53,347 nucleotides of DNA from Tatumella sp. JGM118 (GCF_018257515.1 NZ_JAERJR010000019.1:1-53347), one strand, 5' to 3'; shown: positions 7,712 to 18,149, counted from the stretch's first letter. Numbers and translations are program-made. Notes: generated by a model from the sequence alone, not told the origin.

Positions 7712-8188
7712 ATGTCGTTTATTATCAAAGGATTAGATGGAAGAGCATTCTGTCATTTGTATGGTCTGACTGGCAATGAGCTAAGAGAGAAAGGCGCTAT
7801 CAGGATCCATGTTGATGAGTATCCGTGCTACCCGGACCGAATTACGTTAAGAGATATCCCCGTCGGAGAAACAGGGATCCTGTTGAACCATACTTATCTT
7901 GACACAGATTCTCCCTATCGTGGCTCGCATGCCATTTTTATATGGGAAGGGCAATCACAGAGGGGGGTATACAGAGATACGATTCCGGAAGTTATGCAAA
8001 AAAGAATGATGTCTCTTCGGGGTTTTGATGGACGGGATATGCTTATTGAGGCGACGATAGCTCAGCCAGGAGAAGTGAGAGAGCATATTCTTTCGCTTTT
8101 TAAAAATGATCAGGTTGATTTCATTCTTGCCCACAATGCCAGACAGGGGTGTTTTTCTTGTCGTATAGAACGGGATTTTGGCTCTTAA
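7712..8188 (+). CDS. DUF1203 domain protein
   Basis: A 158-residue soluble protein that matches the DUF1203 family over its full length. Recognisable blocks are YPCYPDRITLRDIPVGE (about 47-63), LLNHTYLDTDSPYRGSHAIF (about 67-86), a VYRDTIPE block and LSLRGFDGRDMLIEA. The function of the family is unknown. The ribosome site AAGGG lies 8 nt before the ATG. The gene is monocistronic, between the IS fragment and a 235-bp gap containing a GC-rich inverted repeat (GCCCGGG 8392-8398 / CCCGGGC 8414-8420). Confidence 0.8.
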   Translation: MSFIIKGLDGRAFCHLYGLTGNELREKGAIRIHVDEYPCYPDRITLRDIPVGETGILLNHTYLDTDSPYRGSHAIFIWEGQSQRGVYRDTIPEVMQKRMMSLRGFDGRDMLIEATIAQPGEVREHILSLFKNDQVDFILAHNARQGCFSCRIERDFGS

Positions 8189-8424
8189 CATTAAGCTTGC
8201 GCTTATTCCCGTATTTACCGGAGCAAGTTGTCAGGTTTCAGTGCTACAAACCAACCTGAACATTTTCCCGGCCCTGAGCACGCAATAATTCCTGCTCACA
8301 GAATCTGTTATTACAGGGGTGTTCTCACTTAACTTTATGCTGTCGGGTAGCGATATCTATTTTTAATTCAGATATCGGGTGACCCCTCCAGGCCCGGGCG
8401 CGGTAACCCCGCCCCCGGGCGGTA

Positions 8425-8853
8425 TCAGTCGATAGTTGTTTGCGGCAATAGTTCGTCTAAGGATTGGACCGGTCCGGGTGAATTCTTGTCACTTCGAAGA
8501 CAATCCCAGGACATGGCATCCTCCGTGCAGTAATCCCCCAGGCACTGCAGTGCAAGATCATTTTCAATCAGGCCGATCGGTACCCAGACATAAGGAACAT
8601 CGCGCAGGGCATTAGGCACGGTTGAGCCGCATAACGAACAGAAATCGTTACGGTAACCGGTCGTCTTTTGCCAGGTGATAATATTCTCTTCCCCGCCCTC
8701 CAGGATAAACTCCGACGCAGGAATTAAGGTCGCCAGATTATGGCCCACACCGGTTTGTTTACGGCATAACGAACAGTGACAACGATAAAAGTTTTTGGGT
8801 GCAGTTTGCAGGGTGAAGCGTACCGTGCCACAAAGGCAGGATCCTTTAACCAT
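8425..8853 (-). CDS. GFA-family zinc protein (Mss4-like fold)
   Basis: A 142-residue protein of the GFA family (named after a glutathione-dependent formaldehyde-activating enzyme). Cysteines at 6 and 8 (SCLCGT), at 25, 27 and 30 (RCHCSLC) and at 72 and 75 (FCSLCGS) give the two zinc sites expected for the fold. Most family members have no proven substrate, so the formaldehyde role should not be assumed. The start is well supported by AGGAGG, 6 nt before the ATG. It is monocistronic and followed by a GC-rich inverted repeat without a T run. Upstream lie the tandem repeats at 8.9-9.3 kb. Confidence 0.85.
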   Translation of the reverse strand: MVKGSCLCGTVRFTLQTAPKNFYRCHCSLCRKQTGVGHNLATLIPASEFILEGGEENIITWQKTTGYRNDFCSLCGSTVPNALRDVPYVWVPIGLIENDLALQCLGDYCTEDAMSWDCLRSDKNSPGPVQSLDELLPQTTID

Positions 8854-8902
8854 GATTTCCTCCTGTACATTTTATTTTATAAGGGGTGTACCACATTGCC
8901 CG

Positions 8903-8944
8903 GAAAGCAGAAAGCAGAAAGCAGAAAGCAGAAAGCAGAAAGCA
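8903..8944 (+). repeat. 7-bp minisatellite (GAAAGCA x6)
   Basis: Six perfect head-to-tail copies of GAAAGCA, 50 bp upstream of the GFA start, with a partial seventh. Because the unit is not a multiple of three and the frames around it match no family, it is probably non-coding. Copy number is likely to vary between strains by slippage. Confidence 0.9.
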
Positions 8945-8945
8945 G

Positions 8946-9265
8946 AAGGGCGTTAGGCCTCCATCGCAGGGGGATTCGCCGGTGGCTTCTGTTTACTCCG
9001 GCGTAGCGACTCATTCTAACCCCGGCAGAAGTCCCGGAGTTGCAATCAAACACCGTCACCGGCAGAAGGGCATCCTGGATTCCATCGCAGGGGGAGCCGT
9101 TGGTGGCTTCTGTTTACTTCGGTGTAGCGGCTCATTCTAAACCCGGCAGAAAGCCCGGAGTTGCAATCAAAAACCGTCACCGGCAGAAGGACATCCAGGA
9201 TTCCATTACAGGGGGATCCGCCGGTGGCCTCTGTTTACTCCGGTGAAACGACCGATTCCAGGCCC
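8946..9265 (+). repeat. About 120-bp tandem repeat, 2.7 copies
   Basis: Units begin at 8946, 9066 and 9187. Shared words in each are CCATCGCAGGGGG (or a variant), GGTGGC..CTGTTTACT, CCCGGAGTTGCAATCAAA and CCGTCACCGGCAGAAGG. Copies differ at roughly a tenth to a fifth of positions by eye. Short ORFs run through the array, but the frame changes between units (120 and 121 bp) and none matches a family, so I read it as non-coding. The stretch 9266-9600 holds no gene apart from the start of the next one. Confidence 0.85.
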
Positions 9266-9600
9266 GCCTGAGTTCGTCCGGATACCGGCAGGGAAAGGGG
9301 CAGACCGGGAGGCTAAAAGAACGCAGACCACCGTGTACCGGGATACCGGACTGAAAAAATCTGATATGGATGCGCATCATGACTATCGGGATCAATAAAC
9401 AGTAGATATATTTGAGATATAAACTCAATTGTATTGTTCGGTTGTTGCAGGCAATACGACGAGTTCCCATTCCCGGTTTTCTGCGGGGAAGTAAAGAGGA
9501 GCCGTCACCGTCAACCCTTCAGGGTTTATCATCGGGAGCAGGAGGTGTGACGTTCCGGCACTTTTACTCCCAGGTACTTCTGTGGAAAAAGGACAAGCGT

Positions 9601-10149
9601 ATGTTGGAAATCAAAAGTAATCGTCAGGTTATCCTTCGCACGACGTTGCTCGGCGGGTTTATCAGTTCATTAGTGAAATGGGGTTCCGAGGTGAATATGC
9701 CTCCCCGGGTGGCCGGTGAAATTTCTCCCCCGGCCGCGAATATCGATAGCTGGCTGGGCTGGGCGGGGATCAATTCGCATTCGCTGGATTATCTTTATCA
9801 GGGCACTATGGTGTCGGGAGCGGTGACGCTGTATCACTGGTTGTTCAGCTTTATTTTTGCCTTTGTCTATGTAGCCATCTCGGCCCTGTCCCCGAAAATC
9901 CGCCTGTGGTATGGCGCGCTCTACGGCATTGTTATCACGGTGGTCATGCACGGTTTTCTGATCCCGTTACTGGGTTTTCGCTACCCGGTGTACGCCTCCG
10001 GTGCAAAAGGGTGGTTATGGAATCTGAATGGCTATGAATTATGGAGTGAAGTTCTCGGTCATATTTACTGGTCAGTTTCTATCGAACTGTGTCTGATCGT
10101 TGTGCTCGCTCAGCTATCCCGGCCTTTAAGAGGGAACTGGGTAAAATAA
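9601..10149 (+). CDS. YagU-like DUF1440 inner-membrane protein
   Basis: A 182-residue membrane protein that resembles E. coli YagU (DUF1440). The start is FISSLVKWGSEVNMPPR (about 20-36), which matches the 'VKWGAEVPLPPR' block of YagU. PKIRLWYGALYGIV (about 100-113) and the end HIYWSVSIELCLI also match. Hydrophobic helices lie at about 12-26, 80-97, 104-126 and 155-175. I chose the ATG at 9601, which has GGAAAAAGGA 8 nt upstream; the longer in-frame extension back to 9412 has no homology. YagU has been linked to acid resistance in E. coli, but that is the only functional hint. Confidence 0.8.
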   Translation: MLEIKSNRQVILRTTLLGGFISSLVKWGSEVNMPPRVAGEISPPAANIDSWLGWAGINSHSLDYLYQGTMVSGAVTLYHWLFSFIFAFVYVAISALSPKIRLWYGALYGIVITVVMHGFLIPLLGFRYPVYASGAKGWLWNLNGYELWSEVLGHIYWSVSIELCLIVVLAQLSRPLRGNWVK

Positions 10150-10261
10150 GCCTTTCCGCCGGACCCCCTGCCGGCGATCGCAGGGGATCCGTGGCCGGCA
10201 ATAGTAATGATGTTCAGCAGATCTATGAGGGCAGTCCCTGGTCCCTGCGGGGAAATGGCGG

Positions 10262-10942
10262 CTAATCCTGTAATATAAACCGGTAACCGATACCACTTTC
10301 CGTCAGTAAATGACGGGGGCGGGCAGGGTCGGCTTCCAGTTTCTGGCGCAGATGGCCCATATAAATTCGCAGGTAGTGATTGCTTTCTACAGCGTTCGGC
10401 CCCCAAACCTGGCTGAGTAACTGGTAGCGGGTCAGAACCTTCCCCTGATTGTTTAGCAGCACGGCCAGTAAACGAAACTCAATGGGGGTGAGATGAATAT
10501 GTTCTCCCTGCTTTTTGACCACTCTGGCAGCCAGGTCGACCGTTACCTGAGAAAACGCAAACACCGCATTCACCGGCGTGGACTGACACATCCGGCGCTG
10601 CAGTACCCGTAGCCGCGCCAGAAACTCCCCCATACCAAAGGGCTTACACAGGTAATCATCCGCGCCGTTATCCAGCGCGGTAATTTTATCCTGTTCCTCA
10701 CTGCGGGCAGACAGGACCAGGACAGGGGCAATGCTCCACTGGCGGAACTCGCGGATAAAACCAATACCATCACCGTCCGGTAGCCCCAGGTCGAGGATCA
10801 CCAGGTCCGGCTTCCGGGTCGCAGCCTCGATCAGCCCGCGTTGCAGGGTTTCTGCGTCAAAGACACGAAAGGACTCTGCTTCCAGCGCCAGTCGCAGAAA
10901 GCGACGGATCTCTTTTTCATCTTCAATGATCAGGACATTCAT
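10262..10942 (-). CDS. kdpE: KdpE, OmpR-type response regulator
   Basis: A 226-residue regulator of the kdp operon. The receiver domain (1-120) has the acidic pair IEDE, the phosphoacceptor aspartate near residue 52 in LVILDLGLPDGDG and the lysine in CKPFG. The C-terminal winged helix is of OmpR type (VHLTPIEFRLLAVLLNN-like, then VWGPNAVESNHYLRIYMGHL). I start at ATG 10942; a GTG one codon earlier is also possible. The spacing to the kdpD stop is 9 nt, so the two are co-translated. Phospho-KdpE is known to activate kdpFABC when K+ is limiting. I see no T-rich terminator after the gene. Confidence 0.96.
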   Translation of the reverse strand: MNVLIIEDEKEIRRFLRLALEAESFRVFDAETLQRGLIEAATRKPDLVILDLGLPDGDGIGFIREFRQWSIAPVLVLSARSEEQDKITALDNGADDYLCKPFGMGEFLARLRVLQRRMCQSTPVNAVFAFSQVTVDLAARVVKKQGEHIHLTPIEFRLLAVLLNNQGKVLTRYQLLSQVWGPNAVESNHYLRIYMGHLRQKLEADPARPRHLLTESGIGYRFILQD

Positions 10943-10951
10943 CACGGTAGT

Positions 10952-13624
10952 CTACTCCAGGTCTTCCAGTTGTGGCGGTGCGGGTTGTGGCAGCACAATA
11001 CAAACGTCGGCACCGCCCTGCGGCTGATTGCTCGCCTGAATCGTCCCCTGATGCAGAGTGACGATGGCCTGGCAAATGGCGAGTCCCAGCCCGATGCCGG
11101 GAATGGCGGACTCTTTGGTACCGCGGGCGAATTTCTCAAAAATAAGCGTTTCCTGCCCGGCCGGGATCCCGGGTCCATTGTCCAGCACATGAAAAACTAA
11201 CTGACCGGGGGTGACCCGGGCCCGCAGGGTAATGGAGGCCTGTTCGCCGGCATACTTCACCGCATTCTCCAGCAGATTAATGAATATCCGTTCCGTTAAG
11301 GCGGCATCAAGAAAAACCAGCGCCATCGGTTCTTTTATGTCCAGCGTCACTCGCCCGGTATTCCCCTCAGAATCAAAGGCGTTCAGTATACTGCCCGCCA
11401 GCTCCTGTAATGTCATCCACTCCTGATTCAGTGTGGAGCCGCCGGACTGATACCGTGCCATATCCAGCAGATTATTGACCAGCCGGATAGTGCTGATAAT
11501 CTGCCGTCGCATGCGGATAGCCTGTTCTGTGTGCGCAGATTTTTCATGATTCAGGTCCAGGGCCAGGATCTCTGCCTGAGCGAATAAAACCGTCAGCGGA
11601 GTGCGAAGATCATGAGACAGTGCGGCAAGGAAAGTATTTCGTAACTGTTCCCGTTCATTGCGGATACGAGTCTGTTGTTCACTTTGCAATAATGCGTGCC
11701 GTTCCATGGCACCGGCAATCAGCATAAGAAAAGTATCGAGTAATCGTTGTTGTTCCGGCAGCGTAATCTGCCGGAGCCGGAGGGGTTCAATCACTAACAG
11801 CCCCAAAACGTTACCACTGCTGACCAGCGGCAGGATCCGGTAGGGTACCCCGGGCAGGGTATCGGTGCCCGCACCGGCCGGGAGGGCATGTTCAAAACTC
11901 CAGCGGGCAATCGCGGTATCTACCGGCGTCATCGCCGCCGGAGGAGTAAGGGCGGTGAGTTGGCCGTTTTCATCGGGCATCAGTATCTGGCAGGCCGCAT
12001 TAAAAGTGGAGCGGATATAGGTCTCACTGCACCGGACCAGCGCCGTAACATCCCGCCCGTCCGCCAGTGCTCTGGACATCTCGTACAACTGCCGGGTGCG
12101 TTGTTCCCGGTAGCGGGCAATTCTGGCCTGATAACGTACGCCTGCGGTCAGATGACCAATCAGCAGGCCGACGGTCAGCATCACGCCAAACGTCAGCAGA
12201 TACTGGATATTGGAAACCGCCAGAGACCCGCGGGGGGCGATAAAAAACAGGTCAAAACTGATGACATTCAGCAGGCTGGCGACCACTGCCGGCCTTCGTC
12301 CGTAAAAGAGCGCCACAATCACTACGTTGAGCAGATACAGCATCGCCAGATTGGCATCGTCAAATGCCGGTAACCAGCGTGTGGCGATAAAAGACGTACA
12401 CAGACAGAGTATCAGTGCCAGCAGGCAGCCGCGGAGGGGGTGTTGCCAGCGCTGCGCGGTGTCCCGCCCGGGGGCCGTCGGTTTAGGCGCTTCGGCGAAC
12501 GGCGTCCCGCGGGAAATAAGGATAACCTCAAGCTCCGGTGCATGCTTTATCAGTGTATCGGCCAGCGTCGGAAAGGGCAGCCAGCGCCCCTGTCGCCGGC
12601 CAAGTATCACTTTGCCCAGCCGGTGTTCGCGGGCGTAACGGATTATCGCCTGACAGCGTTGCGGATCTGACAGGGTCGCCGTACCGGCCCCCAGCTGGCT
12701 TGCCAGCCGTAAAGCATTAACCATTTTCCGGCGCTGATGTTCTGCCTGTTTAGCAAACCCGGTGGATTCGGTATAGATGGTATGCCAGCGACAACCCAGT
12801 CTGGCCGCCAGTCTGGCGGCCGTACGGATCAGTTTTTCGCTGCCTTTCCCGGCATCCAGACAGAGCAAAATACCGTCTTGGGGATAGAGATCATTGCCGT
12901 CAGCGGCAGCTTCCTGCAGCAGACGTTTTTGCTCATCAACCCGATCCGCCGCCCGGCGCAATGCCAGTTCACGCAGAGCAATCAGATTCCCTTCGCGGAA
13001 AAAATGTTCGATGGCTCGTTCGGCCTGCGCCGGAATATACACCTTTCCATCGCGTAAACGTTGCAGGAGATCGCCGACCGTCAGATCCACCAGTACGATT
13101 TCGTCGGCGGTATCAAACACGGGATCAGGCAAGGTTTCGCGCACCCGGATACCGGTAATCACAGAGACCACATCGTTCAGGCTTTCCAGATGCTGAACAT
13201 TGAGCGTGGTCAGAACATCGATACCTGCCTCAAGCAACTCGTTTACATCCTGCCACCGTTTAGGATGACGGCTGCCGGGGGGATTACTGCAGGCCAGCTC
13301 ATCCATCAGTATCAGCGCCGGATGTCTGGCCAGCGCAGCATCAGGATCAAAGCCGGTCAGGACCTTTCCGCGATGGATATGCCGGGCCGGGGGCAACTGC
13401 GGCAGGCCCTCCAGTAATCCGGCCGTCTCCTGACGGCCATGTGTTTCCACCACACCACAGAGCACGTCCAGCCCGTCGTGGTAAAGGCGCTGAGCCTCTT
13501 CCAGCATGGCAAAGGTTTTACCTGTTCCGGCACAGGCACCGAAGAAAATTTTCAGTTTCCCGCGACGTTTTAATTCCGGTTGCCGCAGCAACTGGTCCGG
13601 GTCCGGACGAAGAGGTTCAGGCAT
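10952..13624 (-). CDS. kdpD: KdpD, potassium-sensing histidine kinase
   Basis: An 890-residue inner-membrane sensor kinase, complete in all domains. The N-terminal KdpD domain carries the Walker A loop GACAGTGKT near residue 30. A universal-stress-protein-like domain follows, about 250-370. Four tightly spaced transmembrane helices (DUF4118) span about 400-500. Then come a GAF-like region, the HisKA box SHDLRTPLT with the phosphorylated histidine near 667, and the HATPase motifs ENAVKYA, DNGPGIP and GIGLGLAI. It phosphorylates KdpE and senses K+ limitation. AAGGA lies 6 nt before the ATG. It is downstream of kdpC with a 9-nt gap, in the classical kdpFABCDE order. Confidence 0.97.
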   Translation of the reverse strand: MPEPLRPDPDQLLRQPELKRRGKLKIFFGACAGTGKTFAMLEEAQRLYHDGLDVLCGVVETHGRQETAGLLEGLPQLPPARHIHRGKVLTGFDPDAALARHPALILMDELACSNPPGSRHPKRWQDVNELLEAGIDVLTTLNVQHLESLNDVVSVITGIRVRETLPDPVFDTADEIVLVDLTVGDLLQRLRDGKVYIPAQAERAIEHFFREGNLIALRELALRRAADRVDEQKRLLQEAAADGNDLYPQDGILLCLDAGKGSEKLIRTAARLAARLGCRWHTIYTESTGFAKQAEHQRRKMVNALRLASQLGAGTATLSDPQRCQAIIRYAREHRLGKVILGRRQGRWLPFPTLADTLIKHAPELEVILISRGTPFAEAPKPTAPGRDTAQRWQHPLRGCLLALILCLCTSFIATRWLPAFDDANLAMLYLLNVVIVALFYGRRPAVVASLLNVISFDLFFIAPRGSLAVSNIQYLLTFGVMLTVGLLIGHLTAGVRYQARIARYREQRTRQLYEMSRALADGRDVTALVRCSETYIRSTFNAACQILMPDENGQLTALTPPAAMTPVDTAIARWSFEHALPAGAGTDTLPGVPYRILPLVSSGNVLGLLVIEPLRLRQITLPEQQRLLDTFLMLIAGAMERHALLQSEQQTRIRNEREQLRNTFLAALSHDLRTPLTVLFAQAEILALDLNHEKSAHTEQAIRMRRQIISTIRLVNNLLDMARYQSGGSTLNQEWMTLQELAGSILNAFDSEGNTGRVTLDIKEPMALVFLDAALTERIFINLLENAVKYAGEQASITLRARVTPGQLVFHVLDNGPGIPAGQETLIFEKFARGTKESAIPGIGLGLAICQAIVTLHQGTIQASNQPQGGADVCIVLPQPAPPQLEDLE

Positions 13625-13633
13625 AAGTGTCCT

Positions 13634-14209
13634 TTATCGGCGGGGCAGGGTGCTCAAGGCCATATTCAGTTGTGTGACATTAACATAGGTTGGCCCGAGA
13701 AACTCTGGCCAGGGATGGACGGTATTCCGGTCGACCAGTGTCTGCAGTTGCTGTTCAGTGAGTCCCCGGGCCCTGGCAACGTCCGGCAGTTGCCAGGCAA
13801 TGGCGGCGGGGGAGACGCCATTATCCAGCCCGCTCGCCGAAGCGGTTAACAGGTCGACAGGGATCGGTCCGGCAGCATGGGGGTCCTGCGCCTGCAGTGT
13901 CCTGGCACGGGCTGCTATCTGAGCGGTCAGGGCCGGACTGGCTACCGACAGATTACTGCCACCGGAAGCCAGTGCATTATAAGGAGTACCGGCGGTGGCT
14001 GAAGGACGGGAATGGAAATAATCCCTTCCGGTAAAAGCCTGGCCCAGCAGCGCAGAGCCCCGCGTTTCGCCGTTCAGCGTTAACAGCGACCCTCCGGCCT
14101 GCCAGGGGAACCACCATTGTCCTATCGATGTGGTCAACAGAGGGTAAGCCCCTCCGGTAAACAGGGTGAGAAAAGCGAGTAATACCAGTGCGGGCCGTAG
14201 TTGTGACAT
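13634..14209 (-). CDS. kdpC: KdpC, K+-transporting ATPase subunit C
   Basis: A 191-residue subunit with a single N-terminal membrane anchor (about 9-28) and a periplasmic domain. The family blocks RGSALLGQAF, FHSRPSAT, PYNALASGGSNLS and DLLTASASGLDN are all present. It is thought to stabilise the KdpA-KdpB complex and support K+ capture. It lies 10 nt after kdpB and 9 nt before kdpD, so it is inside one operon. Confidence 0.96.
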   Translation of the reverse strand: MSQLRPALVLLAFLTLFTGGAYPLLTTSIGQWWFPWQAGGSLLTLNGETRGSALLGQAFTGRDYFHSRPSATAGTPYNALASGGSNLSVASPALTAQIAARARTLQAQDPHAAGPIPVDLLTASASGLDNGVSPAAIAWQLPDVARARGLTEQQLQTLVDRNTVHPWPEFLGPTYVNVTQLNMALSTLPRR

Positions 14210-14219
14210 CGGGAGTTCC

Positions 14220-16262
14220 TCACAGAAGATGCGCAGAAGTTAATAATAAATCGATAATTTTGATGCCGGCGAAGGGAACCAGTAGCCCCCCGAGGCCATA
14301 AATCCACAGATTGCGTCGGAGCATGGCCGCGGCCCCCATCGGCCGGTAGGGCACCCCTTTCAGCGCCAGCGGGATCAGCCCCGGGATAACCACGGCATTA
14401 AAGATCACTGCGCTCAGGATCGCGGAGTCCGGCGAATGCAGGTGCATAATATTCAGTGCGTTCAGTTGCGGGTAACTGGCCGCAAAAGCGGCAGGGATAA
14501 TGGCAAAATATTTCGCCATATCGTTGGCCACACTGAAGGTCGTCAGTGACCCCCGGGTCATCAGCATCTGCTTACCGATGTGCACAACTTCAATCAGTTT
14601 GGTGGGATTGGAGTCCAGGTCGACCATGTTGCCGGCTTCTTTTGCCGCACTGGTGCCGGAATTCATGGCGACGGCGACGTCAGCCTGGGCCAGCGCCGGC
14701 GCATCATTTGTCCCGTCACCGGTCATAGCGACCAGTCGTCCTTCATTCTGATACTGGCGGATTAAGGCCAGCTTGGCTTCCGGTGTCGCTTCGGCAAGAA
14801 AATCATCCACCCCGGCTTCTGCGGCAATGGCGGCTGCGGTCAGCCGGTTATCCCCGGTGATCATCACTGTGCGGATCCCCATGGCCCGCAGGGTCGCAAA
14901 GCGTTGGCGGATACCGCCTTTAACCATATCCTTCAGTGCGACGACGCCCAGTACCCGGGTGCCTTCCGCGACCACTAATGGTGTTTCTCCCCGCCTGGCG
15001 ATATCTTCCACTATCCGGGTGACCTCGCCGGTAAAGACATCTCCTGCGGCTTCGACATACCGGCGAATCGCGTCTGCGGAGCCTTTACGGATGATACGTT
15101 CACCGGTATTTATGCCACTCATCCGGTTGCGGGCAGAAAACGGAACAAAAGTCGCCTCACTGATATCCCGTTCACGCAGGTTAAAACGCTGCTTTGCCAA
15201 CACCACAATACTGCGTCCTTCCGGGGTTTCATCCGCCAGGGAAGATAACTGTGCGGCATCGGCCAGCTGTTGCTCATCAATTCCACTGACAGGGATAAAT
15301 TCAGAGGCCTGACGGTTACCCAGAGTGATGGTGCCGGTTTTATCCAGCAGCAGTACATCCACATCCCCGGCGGCTTCTACGGCCCTGCCGCTGGTGGCGA
15401 TAACATTGGCCTCCAGCATCCGGCTCATCCCTGCCACCCCAATCGCGGAAAGTAATCCGCCAATGGTCGTCGGGATCAGGCAGACCAGCAACGCTATCAG
15501 AACCGGCAAGGAGACGGCATGGCCGCTATAGGCTGAAAATGGCCAGAGAGTCGCGGTAACCATCAGAAAGATAATACTGAGCGCGGTCAGCAGCAGAGTC
15601 AGGGCAACTTCATTCGGCGTTTTGCGGCGTTTGGCGTTTTCCACCATGCCAATCATCCGGTCCAGAAAAGTTTCGCCGGGGTTTGCGGTACAGCGGATCA
15701 CCAGCCAGTCAGAAAGGATACGGGTGCCGCCGGTGACAGAAGCGAAATCCCCTCCGGACTCGCGGATGACCGGTGCAGACTCACCGGTAATAGCACTTTC
15801 ATCGACAGAGGCACCCCCCTCAATCACCTCCCCGTCACAGGGGATCACCTCACCGGCTCTGGCCAGCACAACATCGCCTTTACGCAGGTCCGGGGCTGAC
15901 AGTTCGACCGCAGCACTCCCGTAGTGTGGTTGTGCCAGTTTCCTCGCGGTGACACTTTTTCGTGTACCGCGCAACGCTTTCGCCTGAGCCTGACTTCTTC
16001 CTTCCGCCAGAGCCTCGGCAAAGTTTGCAAACAGCAGGGTCAGCCACAGCCAGCCGGCAAGCATGGCCGGGAAGTCGCCATTACCGGCAAGCTTACCGGA
16101 TAACATACCCGCAGCCATCACGGTGGTGATCATGCTGCCGACCCAGACGATAAACATTACCGGATTACGCCACTGAATGTGCGGGCTAAGTTTCAGAAAC
16201 GCTGAGATCACTGCCTGACGCAGCAGCCCGGGTTCAGAAAAAATGACCGATTTTGTACTCAT
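14220..16262 (-). CDS. kdpB: KdpB, P-type ATPase subunit
   Basis: A 680-residue catalytic subunit of the high-affinity K+ pump. The phosphorylation motif DKTGTIT is at about 306, TGES (actuator domain) near 160, and MITGDN and [17 protein letters not shown] in the P-domain. Seven hydrophobic segments fit the family. Length is normal (E. coli 682). ATP hydrolysis here drives K+ movement through KdpA. It is separated from kdpA by 17 nt and from kdpC by 10 nt. Confidence 0.97.
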   Translation of the reverse strand: MSTKSVIFSEPGLLRQAVISAFLKLSPHIQWRNPVMFIVWVGSMITTVMAAGMLSGKLAGNGDFPAMLAGWLWLTLLFANFAEALAEGRSQAQAKALRGTRKSVTARKLAQPHYGSAAVELSAPDLRKGDVVLARAGEVIPCDGEVIEGGASVDESAITGESAPVIRESGGDFASVTGGTRILSDWLVIRCTANPGETFLDRMIGMVENAKRRKTPNEVALTLLLTALSIIFLMVTATLWPFSAYSGHAVSLPVLIALLVCLIPTTIGGLLSAIGVAGMSRMLEANVIATSGRAVEAAGDVDVLLLDKTGTITLGNRQASEFIPVSGIDEQQLADAAQLSSLADETPEGRSIVVLAKQRFNLRERDISEATFVPFSARNRMSGINTGERIIRKGSADAIRRYVEAAGDVFTGEVTRIVEDIARRGETPLVVAEGTRVLGVVALKDMVKGGIRQRFATLRAMGIRTVMITGDNRLTAAAIAAEAGVDDFLAEATPEAKLALIRQYQNEGRLVAMTGDGTNDAPALAQADVAVAMNSGTSAAKEAGNMVDLDSNPTKLIEVVHIGKQMLMTRGSLTTFSVANDMAKYFAIIPAAFAASYPQLNALNIMHLHSPDSAILSAVIFNAVVIPGLIPLALKGVPYRPMGAAAMLRRNLWIYGLGGLLVPFAGIKIIDLLLTSAHLL

Positions 16263-16279
16263 TAGATTCTCCGCCTGAC

Positions 16280-17959
16280 TCAGTGTAAGGACAAATGTTC
16301 AGCAACAGGCCCCAGAGCCAGTGCAGGGATAAACGTCAGGGCTGCCATCAGTAACAGGGTTCCGATAAGCAGGCCGGTAAACAACGGGCCGTGGGATGCC
16401 AGGGTTCCGGGGCCGGTGGCCTGCCTTTTTTTACAGACCAGAGAACCGGCGATAGCCATCACCGGCGCGAGAGTCGCGAAACGGCCGATAAACATGCACA
16501 CCCCCAGAAGCGTGTTCCAGAAAGGCGTCGTGGCGTTCAGCCCGGAGAACGCACTGCCGTTATTGTTAGCGACGGAGGAAAAGGCATACAGGATCTCACT
16601 GAACCCGTGGGGACCCGGGTTCAGTATCGCGGCCTGCCCCTCGCCGGTCAGCAGTACCAGTGCCGTCCCGGACAGGGCTACCACCGGACTGACCAGCAGG
16701 GCCAGCACAATCATTTTCATTTCTGAACTTTCTATTTTTTTACCCAGATATTCCGGGGTGCGGCCGATCATCAATCCGGCGACGAAGACCGCCAGCAGAA
16801 CAAACAACAACATGCCGTACAGCCCCGAACCGGCACCACCGAAAATAACTTCCCCCGTCTGTATCAGCCACAGGGGGATCATCCCGCCGAGGGCAGTGAA
16901 GGAGTCCAGCATGGCATTTACCGCTCCGCTGGAGGTTGCTGTGGTTATCACGGCAAACAGGCTGCTGCTGAGAATACCAAAGCGACTCTCTTTGCCTTCC
17001 ATATTGCTTGCCAGAGCGGCTCCGTGAGAGAGCAGTTCCGGGTTACCCGACCCTTCCGCCCGTATCACCACGACAGCACAAAGTACGAAGATCACGGTCA
17101 TTGCCTGCAGCAGCGTCTTGCCCTGGCGAAGATCACCGACCACCTTACCAAAGGTAAAGCAGAGCGCTGCCGGAATAAGCAGCATCGACAACATCTGGAC
17201 AAAATTAGTTAAAGCGGTAGGGTTTTCAAACGGATGCGCTGAACTGGCGTTGAAAAAGCCCCCTCCGTTGGTGCCGAGTAATTTGATGGCTTCCTGTGAG
17301 GCTACCGGCCCCATCGGCATCCACTGTCTGATGCCTTCCAGAGAGGTAAACTGCCGGTAGGGGGCAAGGTTCTGGATGACGCCTTGCCAGATCAGAAACA
17401 GGGCGAAAATCAGCGAGAGGGGGACTAACAGATACACAGTGATTCGGGTGATGTCCTGCCAGGCGTTGCCCAGCGTTCCGACGCCCTGACGGGAAAATGC
17501 CCGCATTAAAGCAAAGGCCACGGCGATGCCGGTCGCGGCAGAAAGAAAGTTCTGCACGGTCAACCCCGCCATCTGGCTAAAGTAGCTCAGGGTACTTTCA
17601 CCGGCATAGGCCTGCCAGTTGGTGTTAGTCACAAAGCTGATGGCGGTATTCAGGGCCAGATCGAGGGAGAGCCCCGGAAAATGCTGCGGATTCAGCGGCA
17701 GATACGTCTGCAACATCAGGATCGCTGTCAGCAGGCCTGTGCCGGCAAGTGTCAGAGTAAGGATAGCCAGCAGATAGTGCCGCCAGCTCATCTCACTATT
17801 GCTCACCCCGGCGAGTTTCCACAGATAACTTTCCACCGTGATAACCGGCCCGGGTAAACGGTTTTCCACCAGACAAGCGATAAATCCGCCCAGCGGTCTG
17901 GCCAGCACCATCAGCACAATAAGCAGAGAGGCCAGCAGAAAAAATGCGGATGTGGTCAT
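16280..17959 (-). CDS. kdpA: KdpA, K+-binding channel-like subunit
   Basis: A 559-residue inner-membrane protein with about ten transmembrane helices and four degenerate selectivity-filter loops. [11 protein letters not shown] (about 111-121) and [19 protein letters not shown] (about 230-248) are clear filter regions, and [13 protein letters not shown] lies near 465. It binds K+ and passes it to the KdpB transport path. The ATG shares one base with the kdpF stop (TAATG), which implies translational coupling. Confidence 0.97.
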   Translation of the reverse strand: MTTSAFFLLASLLIVLMVLARPLGGFIACLVENRLPGPVITVESYLWKLAGVSNSEMSWRHYLLAILTLTLAGTGLLTAILMLQTYLPLNPQHFPGLSLDLALNTAISFVTNTNWQAYAGESTLSYFSQMAGLTVQNFLSAATGIAVAFALMRAFSRQGVGTLGNAWQDITRITVYLLVPLSLIFALFLIWQGVIQNLAPYRQFTSLEGIRQWMPMGPVASQEAIKLLGTNGGGFFNASSAHPFENPTALTNFVQMLSMLLIPAALCFTFGKVVGDLRQGKTLLQAMTVIFVLCAVVVIRAEGSGNPELLSHGAALASNMEGKESRFGILSSSLFAVITTATSSGAVNAMLDSFTALGGMIPLWLIQTGEVIFGGAGSGLYGMLLFVLLAVFVAGLMIGRTPEYLGKKIESSEMKMIVLALLVSPVVALSGTALVLLTGEGQAAILNPGPHGFSEILYAFSSVANNNGSAFSGLNATTPFWNTLLGVCMFIGRFATLAPVMAIAGSLVCKKRQATGPGTLASHGPLFTGLLIGTLLLMAALTFIPALALGPVAEHLSLH

Positions 17960-18048
17960 TAAAACTCCTCCGCATTCAGCAAGGCATACACCAGGTATCC
18001 CAGCAAACCAACAACCAGCACGATGCCGGCGATAACAGCGCTATTCAT
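17959..18048 (-). CDS. kdpF: KdpF, small stabilising membrane peptide
   Basis: A 29-residue single-span peptide (start MNSAVIAG, core [16 protein letters not shown], end NAEEF). It is the first gene of the operon and overlaps the kdpA start by one base. Length equals E. coli KdpF, which stabilises the KdpABC complex. An in-frame extension to 18177 would run through the promoter and is rejected. Confidence 0.92.
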   Translation of the reverse strand: MNSAVIAGIVLVVGLLGYLVYALLNAEEF

Positions 18049-18080
18049 CGACTTTCTCCGTGAATGAGTGACCGGCGGAG

Positions 18081-18149
18081 AGTCTAGGGATTCCGGTGAA
18101 AAAATAGGGTAAAAAAGCACGGGTAAAGGTGTAAAAAAAAGATAAAAAC
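18081..18149 (-). promoter_or_regulatory. kdp promoter with KdpE-box-like site
   Basis: Read on the minus strand, TTTTTATC, a run of eight T and then ACACC (about 18129-18149) closely resembles the T-rich KdpE box of the E. coli kdp promoter. About 45 bp further on is TAGACT (18081-18086), a plausible -10 element, placing transcription start about 25 nt before kdpF. The spacing between box and start fits an activator-dependent promoter. The -35 element is poor, as expected for one that needs KdpE. Confidence 0.7.

Noticed and set aside
8903-8944. CRISPR array
   Set aside because: The repeats are head-to-tail without spacers and no cas genes are present; the same holds for 24034-24087.
8886-9246. 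Overlapping short ORFs across the 120-bp repeats
   Set aside because: They read through tandem repeats whose unit length changes frame, and match no family.
10731-13849. Many plus-strand ORFs opposite kdpD and kdpC
   Set aside because: They are antisense frames of well-supported kdp genes, caused by high GC content.
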